From NCBI GenBank assembly GCA_905250125.1, contig CAJNOL010000615.1, positions 1 through 64,000 on the forward strand: a stretch of 64,000 nucleotides of DNA, in the 5' to 3' direction. Of the stretch, positions 56,401-64,000 are shown piece by piece (position 1 is the stretch's first letter; the number at the start of each line of letters is the position of its first letter). Origin of the DNA: Rotaria sordida. Its lineage: Eukaryota; Rotifera; Eurotatoria; Philodinida; Philodinidae. The notes beneath the pieces were generated by a model. It ran no database searches. It saw nothing but the letters and a program-made list of their open reading frames with translations, and was not told the DNA's origin. A program made the position numbers and the translations under genes.

Positions 56401-59400
56401 CAATAAACTATTTAAATTAAGACCTGTCTCCATGCAAAGTTTCAAGTCGAAAATTAGTTTTCCCTGCGTTCCGGCAGGGGAACCATAGTATTCAGTTAAA
56501 AAATGCAGTATCTTCGCAAGAATCAGCTAAGAATCCGAGCACTTTTCAGGATATTCATAATTTATTGGAATCTACATCATGCATATAGTCCCAACTCAAA
56601 AGCAATTAATCAATTAAGAGACTTCCTTCGTCAGTCTATTGTAAGTATTAATTATAGGATAAAGAAATTAGTCTGTTACTTTTAGTTAGTACTCAAAACT
56701 GGACAAAATACTCGTACGCAAACATTTAGATTGTATGTACTCTATATTAAAGTGATGTTAGGCATGTATTTATGTCGTTCACGGATGAAACTAACAATTT
56801 AATGTTTTTTTTTTCATCTCGTTCTTATGCAAAAATAAATCAATTGATGATTATATTACCTGAAATACTAAAAGAAGATCATCTCTATAATGATTAGAAT
56901 AGCTTTTCTTTTTGTCTATATTTTCTTTATCGAATTTAACAAAGTTATGAATGTCAAATGTATAACATACATACCTAATTCTTTAACTTGTCTTTCGAGA
57001 TCTTTAATACGTCTTTGATCTACTAAACGTAAAGTATTATCATCTTCATTTTTATGTTCTTTATCTAATGCGGTTGTTAATTTATTTTTTAAAACGATTA
57101 TTTCATTTTTTAATTGTTGATTTTCATTAAAAATATTATTTTTATCATTATCATTATTAACTAAATTTGTTAAAACAATTGTTGATGCTTGTTTTTTAAT
57201 TGTTCCCATATGTGAATTTTGATATTGTTCCATAAACATTTTTGTATGTATTAATTCTTGACGAAGTTTTTCATTTTCATTAAACATTGATTGTTCAATT
57301 TGTTTATGTTGTTGTTCAATTTGTTTAATTTGTTTACAAAGTTTTTCATTTTCAACTTGATAACCATCAATTAATTTTTCTAATTCATTTACTTCACGTT
57401 GTTTTGGTGATATAGATTCGTTTTTTCTATCAACATTTGTTGATGTTACTTGTGTTATCTAAATATTTTCTTTTACAAAAAAAAAAATAAAAATAAAAAT
57501 AAATAAAAATACTTTTGCTTGAAGAGTAAAATTTTCTTGTCGAATACTACGTAATTGTTCTTCATAAACTTTTTCTAATGATTCTATTTTATTTATTAAT
57601 GATTCTTTATCAAGTTTTAATTGTTCAATTAATGCTGAATCATTCTATTTAAAAGATAAAAAAAAAAAAACTAATGAAGTCAAATAGACAGAATTGTATA
57701 TTATACATTTTTATTTTCTTTTGGTGTTGGTGTTGGTGTGGGTGCAGTTTTTGGTCGAGTGACAGCACTTGGTGATCCTATTTTGAGAATTATTTCGAAT
57801 AGAAAAAGAAAAAAAAGAAAATTCCAAAATTTCATACCTTTCTTTGCTGGTGTTTGAATATTTGGTTTGGATAGATTTTTAATTACTAAAGATATTTTAT
57901 TAAATAATGAAATGACTTAAAAAGATTTTCACTCTTTTGGGGTACTTCTGATTTTCCAAGAGAGTACAATCGATCGGATTCGAATTTTTTATTACAGCTA
58001 GATTATTGAAAATGATGGAATCAATGTTTCAAGAAAAATTTTTAAAAGAAGATCTTCAAAAATTGATTTCACCCTAGGTATATTCAAATAACCTAAAATT
58101 TTCAGAATATGTTGGAACAGTAATGGAATGGCTATGATAAAATTTTTCAGTTCTATATCATGAAGTTTAAGAGAGATATTCATCAAACAAGAAGCAAAAA
58201 TAGCTGATGTGACAATCCGAAATCCTCTATCGATATTCATTCTATATGTTTAATTTTTTTCGTTTGTTTGAAAGAGAATGATAGAGCCTTTTTTTTTAAG
58301 TGAAGAAAAAGAATGATAAGTTTAATGTCTCAACAAAACAACACTCTTTTATATAATAATGATAAAGCTTAATTGAAAACAAAATAATTCTATTATGTCT
58401 TGAATCTTGACTTGCTCTTTCAAATCAAAACTAAAAGTTTAAATCGCAGAAAACTTCGAGTTTGTACGATCAAAAAATCATAAATAGAACGAAAAAAAAT
58501 ATATATTTTGAACAGAAATTTTACGATATTTTAGCATTTTTAGGCACTTTTTTGGTAGATTTGAAGAGTATAATCACTAAATGCCATATATATTTTTTAA
58601 TTGTGTATAAATAAACTTCATTTGTAGTTTGTTGAGTTTCATTAAGTATATAGTTTTATTTTCCACAACATAAACATAGTAGATTTGCTCGATAATTTTC
58701 TAATGAAATCAACTGTAAGTTATCTCAACCCTCTTATTATGATAAATTATAATTATTTTAATCATTTTGCGCCATTACAAAAACTAAAGCAATAATTATA
58801 TGATTTATAAATAATCATCAAAGAAAAAGGGTACAACATTATGTTACAAATGGCGGATTCTCATAGCATGTGTTGATCATACTAGGTCACGTCGTTTTTG
58901 ATAATTTTCTTTATTTTGCTCTTCTCTCATTTTTCTCATCATGGTTGAATGAGCTTTTTTTTTTATGAATCCTAATGAAGTTTATCAAAATGCATATTCT
59001 TCAAGCGGAAAATAACGGAAATTATCAAAAATGAGGTGTCAATTTGTAAAACATGTTGTTTCCTGAGCGAATAGAACTCAGGCAATCCTCCAGTATGTTT
59101 AATTCAATTTTCATTTTGTTGACGAGAATTGTTTTTTGTTTTTCGAAAGGAACGGATGGTTCTAACGTGTAGTGAGAGTATGACTGAAAACAAAATATTT
59201 ACCTAGTTTTCAGTTATTAAAAAGAGGCTGTTGAATTTAATAAAAAGTATTCAATTTGAATTAGAATTTCATAGTCATTCCAAATATAGGTGTAAAACTT
59301 GTGTGGAATGTCTGCTTTATGAGTTATGAATTACTTATTCTAAAGACTCGAAAATTACTTTTGAATAGACAAAACTAATGATTGTTTTTTTGTAGTAACA

Positions 59401-59983
59401 ATCTCATTCACTGAACACGACATATTAATAATATAATATCGAATAAAAATAAAAGCAAAACTATTCGCTATCAAAGAAGATAAAATCAACATGTTGTCAG
59501 GAAATTATTCATGAGCGACCGATGTCGTATTTTAAATTCAATGACAACTCTTATTAAGATGTTCATTATAGACAAAGAGTGTGCAGAAAAATAATATTTT
59601 TCGTATTATTTTGTAGACAAATATTTGCATTGTTTTTTAATGTATTTGAAATAATTTTTGCTTCTACACTCGATGACGTTTTACACATTGAAGTTGATTT
59701 TTGAGACTTTGAAAAATTGACTTATAATTTAGAAATTCGAAATCTCACATAAATTCTGATAGTAATTTAACACTTTAAAATTCAACAGTGTTCTTTGGGA
59801 GACGGAACAAAGTGTTGTTACAACATTCATTACTTGTCGGTTTTTGCTGTTGTGTTTTCTTCTGTGGATCAAATGTATGAGTTCTTGATATACGAGTTGT
59901 TGGTGCAGAACTAAGATTTTGTTTATAAGCATTATGTAACATATTTAAATCATGTGCCATATCGCTTGTTATTGTCAATTGAT
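53439..59983 (-). CDS. CEP162: CEP162-like centriole/cilium coiled-coil protein, 5' end not found
   Basis: CEP162 binds axonemal microtubules at the centriole and helps build the ciliary transition zone. Exons as read: 59983-59834, 57885-57838, 57777-57707, 57644-57513, 57458-56975, 55925-55545, 55494-55339, 55269-55175, 54264-54157, 54082-53945, 53880-53752, 53693-53439. The protein is Pro-rich at the N side (KTAPTPTPTPKE) and then nearly all coiled coil. Diagnostic blocks are VYEEQLRSIRQENFTLQAK, DQRRIKDLERQVKELELINRR and the C-terminal region: ARTYHTPEMKHFQELQNKIN, then KNQEIERFHIELDSMLELL, which matches the CEP162 end pattern (PEMxHFxxLxxKI ... RELxxFxxELDSIL). The first exon seen has no good start ATG and begins in mid-codon after a splice acceptor, so more exons lie upstream. 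The mariner at 60.1-61.6 kb lies in that upstream region. Confidence 0.72.
54265..55174 (-). other. CEP162 0.9-kb intron
   Basis: Extremely AT-rich with no recognised protein or clear inverted repeat. Flanked by exons ending ...ENEQLKHL and starting VEKLEHDSQQQ. Confidence 0.45.
56195..56465. repeat. Fold-back element in CEP162 intron
   Basis: Within the intron 55926-56974, TTTCGACTTGATGCTTTGCA (left, near 56206) pairs with CATGCAAAGTTTCAAGTCGA (right, near 56434). The next blocks inward, CAATTTATTGTGAAAATTT and TTTTCACAATAAAC, also pair. Arms are about 65 bp, total about 270 bp. Confidence 0.6.
57886..59833 (-). other. CEP162 1.9-kb intron with short inverted repeat
   Basis: Between the most upstream exon seen and the IIKNLSKPNIQTPAKK exon. 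It contains an inverted pair at about 58881-58924 and 59000-59040 (TTTTTGATAATTTTCTTTAT against AACGGAAATTATCAAAAA). Otherwise no gene was recognised. Confidence 0.45.
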
Positions 59984-60143
59984 CTAATTGAAAAGAATTT
60001 TATAATTAGATTTGCTACAATATGATTATATTTTTATTATTATTATTATTTAAAAATAACTAAGAAATATTTTTACTCTTATTATTTTGATATTTTATTA
60101 CTTATTTCGAAGTTATAAATAACAACAGTACTTTTTTGACTTA

Positions 60144-61571
60144 GGGTTGATCAGAAGTTCTAATTCTGGCGTTTAAAATTTTATAAAATAGTTAATATCG
60201 AAAGTTGTATTGCATGAATACATAGCAGAATGTCTCGTCTATAATAATATATATATAACAATTCTAGTTTGTTTAAAATGGATAGTAAATTTAATCGATA
60301 CTACATTAAAATTCGGACTGTTTTTGAAATAGATGCAAAAACAATCTGCGAAGAACTTACAGAAGCATTGGAATCTGACACTTCATCATATTCAAAAGTC
60401 AAAAGATGGGCAAAACATTTTCGTGAAGAGAGAGGCGATGTCATCAATGAAGACTATCGAGCTGGTCGTTCAGTTTCAGTACTTACAGATGAAAATATTG
60501 AACGTATTCAACAAGTTATTGAAGATAATCCACATTCAACTTATGATGATATTATAGCTGAGACTTCTCTCTTTTTCATGGAACAATAGAATGAATTATT
60601 CATGATTGTCTAAAGATGAGAAAAATTATATCATATTGGGTTGTCCATCAACTCAATGACGAACAAAAGCAAGAATGACTTAGAGATTGTCGTCAAAATT
60701 TAGCAAAATTTCGAAATGGAACATGAGGATTATGGGATATTATTACTGATGAGGAGACATGGATTTATCATAGACAGATTGATTGAAAGGCAAGCAATGC
60801 TATCTGAGTTAGTGAAAATGAACCGACATGGACTATTATTCATCGAAATAGATATGAACCCAGAAGATTGTTTCGTTTACTGTTTGAATCAAGTGATCCT
60901 GTTCTTATATATATTTAGTGTACATAAAAGCAAGCCTATCGATCACAACTATTATATGGAAAATCGTCTCAAACTTGTTATCAATGAAATATGAAAACAA
61001 GAAAAATCATCATGCATAAAATATATTAAATTGCTACATGATAATGGTCGCCCTCGTACTCATTCGGATATTATTAACTATTAACAGACGAAGGTATTGA
61101 AAAAATGCCACATCCATCATATTCACCAGATCTTGCACTATGTAACTTTTGACTAAATGATTATTTCAAGAGCAATTTGACTGCTCACGCAAATGAAGAA
61201 TTGTTAGCTCAGGAAGTTTTCAAAATAGTGAAGAATATTTCAAAAAAATAATTTAAAAAAAAACTTTCGACAAATTGTTAGAAAGGATGGAACTTTTTAT
61301 AAATAATAATGGTGACTATTTTGAACATTTAATAAAATAAAGCTAAAACTATTTTTCTTTTTATATTTTTATTTGATGTTATCAGAACTTTTGCTTAGAC
61401 CTAAATATTATAGACTTTATCTAAATGAATGTTAGAATTAAATTCAAGATAGAGTTGTTATATACATTATTGTAGATGAGGTATTCTACCATGTATTCAT
61501 GCAACAAAAGCTTTCGATATTAAATATTTTATAAAATTTTAAACACCGGCATCAGAACTTGTGATCAACCC
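60144..61571 (+). mobile_element. mariner-type DNA transposon, decayed
   Basis: The 1,428-bp element is bounded by GGGTTGATC...GATCAACCC with TA on each side (60142-60143 and 61572-61573), the target duplication of the Tc1/mariner superfamily. Its inverted repeats are long, about 125 bp: the left runs to about 60267 and the right starts at about 61440, both including TTTAAAATTTTATAAAATA and GCATGAATACAT. The interior carries a broken transposase gene. It lies upstream of the CEP162 exons, in intron or promoter DNA. Confidence 0.88.
60278..61345 (+). pseudogene. mariner transposase pseudogene
   Basis: The first 104 codons from the ATG at 60278 are open and encode the paired helix-turn-helix DNA-binding part: KFNRYYIKIRTVFEIDAKTI, SYSKVKRWAKHFREERGDV, then the linker DYRAGRSVSVLTDENIERIQ. 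After a stop near 60587 the catalytic part survives only in pieces in shifting frames: ITDEETWIYHRQ (first catalytic Asp region), LLHDNGRPRTHSD (second Asp region) and CHIHHIHQILH near the place of the third. Several stops and frameshifts show it cannot make a transposase. Confidence 0.88.
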
Positions 61572-64000
61572 TAAGTACTGTGACTTTGTAATAAGTAATA
61601 AGCTGCTACTGTAATTAAGTAATAAAAAACAAAGAAGAAATGCATTGTAAAGTAAATAAAAAAAACAAACAGATCAAGTATCAAATAAAATGAATTTTAA
61701 GGAAAAGCAATATAACAAATGCTTGTCTGTATAAAACTGCGTAAATGCTAATTTTCATAACTACATATGACCTCTTAAAAAACAAGACATTTATCCATGT
61801 CCATATCATTCATATCAGACTTGCATTCATTGTTTGTAATATAAGTTATCCTGTACTTTCAGGTAAGAGAATTGTAATTACAATATTGAAATAATTACGA
61901 ATCTCCTTACAATAAATTTACAAGTGCATCCAATATGTCACACATCAGCTAGACTGTTCGAATTTTCACTACATAATCTCTGAAACACTAGACGAATATT
62001 AGTTCTCATATCTGTATTGTATCTTTATTAATATCTTTCATATCTGGACTTTACTTGCATCTCTATATGAACACTCAATCGTGCGCTAATTTTATACTGA
62101 TACTCATGCTACCTATGAAACTGATCTTGATTGGTTGTCTGTCTTTCATGATCATAGACATAAAAAGGGTAGAACATTATATATATATCTGTGGCCATGA
62201 AAAGAAAATAAAACAATCAAAACGGGTCGATTGACTTTGTCCTTAACCTAACGAACATTTTGTGGCTGAGAAAAAAAAATGAAAAATTAGCACACAAGTT
62301 TTCAGTTCCAACCGTATAGAAAACATCTTTTAAATAAAATGTAAACGATTCATTTTGTTTATAGCAAAATATTATATTATTTTGTCGTTTATTTTGTATA
62401 GAATTTTTTCACTACTTTTGGATGTTCATTTACATGTACAAAGCTTTGAATCTTATTGCTTTTAGTTTGAGAAAACACATTATAAACAGTCAAATAAAAT
62501 GTAGGAATAATTAATAAATTGATAAAACCTAATTTAAAAAGAAATATTACAAAAATGCTCTAGGTAATGATATACTTGCTAATAGTCGTTTATTCGGCAA
62601 TTTTCTACGAGTGATACGGTTCAAAAAAAAAAGATTCATTATTGTAGTAGCTAATGCTCTGCGAGAACGACTTTTCCTGATTTCCGTTTCCATAATGCTT
62701 TCAGAATTCCTATTATAATTTTATTTTTCAAGTTTGAGAAAAACTATCATTAACAGATATTAACTTCTGTCAACGTCGTACTTTACGTAACATGAGATGG
62801 TCTTAAATTACAAAAAAAAAAAATTATCATTAAAAGTATCTCTTAGCGAACTAAATCGATTATTATTTATACGTCGAAATTTATTAACGTTAAGTTATAA
62901 AAGAATTATTTCCTTCATCAATTGAATAATTCAAAAAAAATTACTAGAGCACAAATAGAATTAATAATGCTATATGGTAAGATAATTTGAATAAGTCTTT
63001 TTGAAGGTAATAACATAGATGTCTATATCGACGCTGTCACCACTGCGATAGTGTCAGCGATACTTTCTTTTACAGAAATGGTAAAGTTGCATGAATTTGC
63101 ACCTGATTTGAGTGTCACAAGTTCAACAGTTAGAATTGTGGTAAATCTGATGGACTCAATCTAATTGTGCTAATTTAATACAATGACAGAAGAGATTTTC
63201 GAATGAATTTCTCGAAAGCTATTATGACAACGGCAGATGTCCAGCCGCAATAGATATTTATGGATGATAATCACAAAAAAAAAATAATAGTTGTGATAAT
63301 TAAGTTATAGTTTAATGAATAATAAATGCACATGTCTAATTTTTGTTAATAGGTGTTTATTATTTTTCTTTTAACTAATAAGCGATTCTAAAGTCTTTGG
63401 AAGAATGTCGAAAGATATTTCTCAACAATGTAACATCGGATTAATTATAAATCTGCGGTTGAAAATGTCTTAGACATCCATAGAGTCCTACGACTGCACT
63501 AAGGAAGTGGGTAACGTTCTTGAACTGCTAGTAGGTGTAAAGTTGTGCCTTTAGGTTAGCCATCTCTACTAGTAAGATATATAACATCTTTGGCTAACGA
63601 ACAAAATCAAACTAAATACATAAATGCAAATAATTCTACGTTCTTCAATGGATGGAACCGAAAATCGTGTTTTTGAGAAATGTTCAGAATGTAAGAAGAA
63701 TTTGGAACTGCACAGAATCACCAACCACGTCAATGCATGCTAGAAGTTGTAGTGTAAACAAAATAATATCTACATATAAAGTAGCAACAATCTCCTGACC
63801 GAAGAAGCTACGTTTCGTATACAATGTGAATAATGATGAGTATCAACGAAATCAAATCGTTGCGATCTGAAAATATTATTTGGAACAACGGCCAAAATGC
63901 ACGAGATCATCGATAATCTCACTGAACATTCATCGAATGGACATCATTGCACTTGTAACAATGTAGAAAGACTATGTCTGACTCTGTTCCTTTGTTTTTT
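61572..64000. other. Right end of window, no gene recognised
   Basis: AT-rich DNA beyond the mariner element. It probably includes intron or upstream DNA of the CEP162 gene, since its first coding exon is not found before the window ends. I saw no protein with family character on either strand. Confidence 0.4.

Noticed and set aside
59775..59978. CEP162 starting within the exon at 59983-59834
   Set aside because: The open frame begins with TTG after a splice acceptor in mid-codon; the first ATG inside (MAHDLNML) lacks a good upstream context, so further exons are more likely.
60278..60589. Functional gene for the N-terminal transposase fragment
   Set aside because: Only the DNA-binding half is open; the catalytic half is broken, and no evidence of exaptation was seen.

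Overview
The window is AT-rich nuclear DNA from a multicellular animal. Genes are split into many small exons separated by introns of about 45-90 bp with T-rich GT...AG ends. Gene content (HAUS3, NME5 and CEP162 for spindle and cilia, plus Scribble, a furin-type convertase and a pancreatic-type lipase) points to a ciliated invertebrate. Compact genes with tiny introns fit a rotifer, possibly bdelloid, but that assignment is inference.

Layout: 1.9-5.6 kb (-) HAUS3; 8.2-11.1 kb (+) furin/kexin-type proprotein convertase; 13.2-15.8 kb (-) NME5, divergent from a small NAD(P)-binding reductase-like gene at 16.1-17.0 kb (+); 17.1-20.9 kb (+) FET-like RNA-binding protein; 23.2-25.2 kb (+) pancreatic-type lipase with an N gap and a damaged 3' end; 28.0-30.5 kb (+) catalase; 32.1-34.2 kb (+) bHLH-PAS-like factor; 34.6-35.0 kb (-) dynein roadblock light chain; 35.7-49.8 kb (-) Scribble; 53.4-60.0 kb (-) CEP162, whose 5' end is not found; 60.1-61.6 kb a dead mariner transposon. 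There is no operon-like organisation. Adjacent genes are mostly unrelated housekeeping, cilium and polarity genes.

The strongest pattern beyond the genes is a set of fold-back elements, near-complete palindromes of about 0.1-1.5 kb. They fill several of the few long introns (HAUS3, NME5, FET-like, Scribble, CEP162) and some intergenic spaces. Two are nested: a hAT-type MITE with a clear 8-bp duplication sits inside one palindrome, and a palindrome of about 540 bp sits inside the arm of another. Scribble is unusual: its second PDZ domain is badly eroded, a long open exon inside the PDZ4 intron would give a different truncated C-terminus, and two C-terminal reading frames are possible at its end.

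Exon boundaries were read by eye from splice signals, reading frame and family similarity, so single-base errors are possible. Identities come from recognised family sequence patterns, not from searches.
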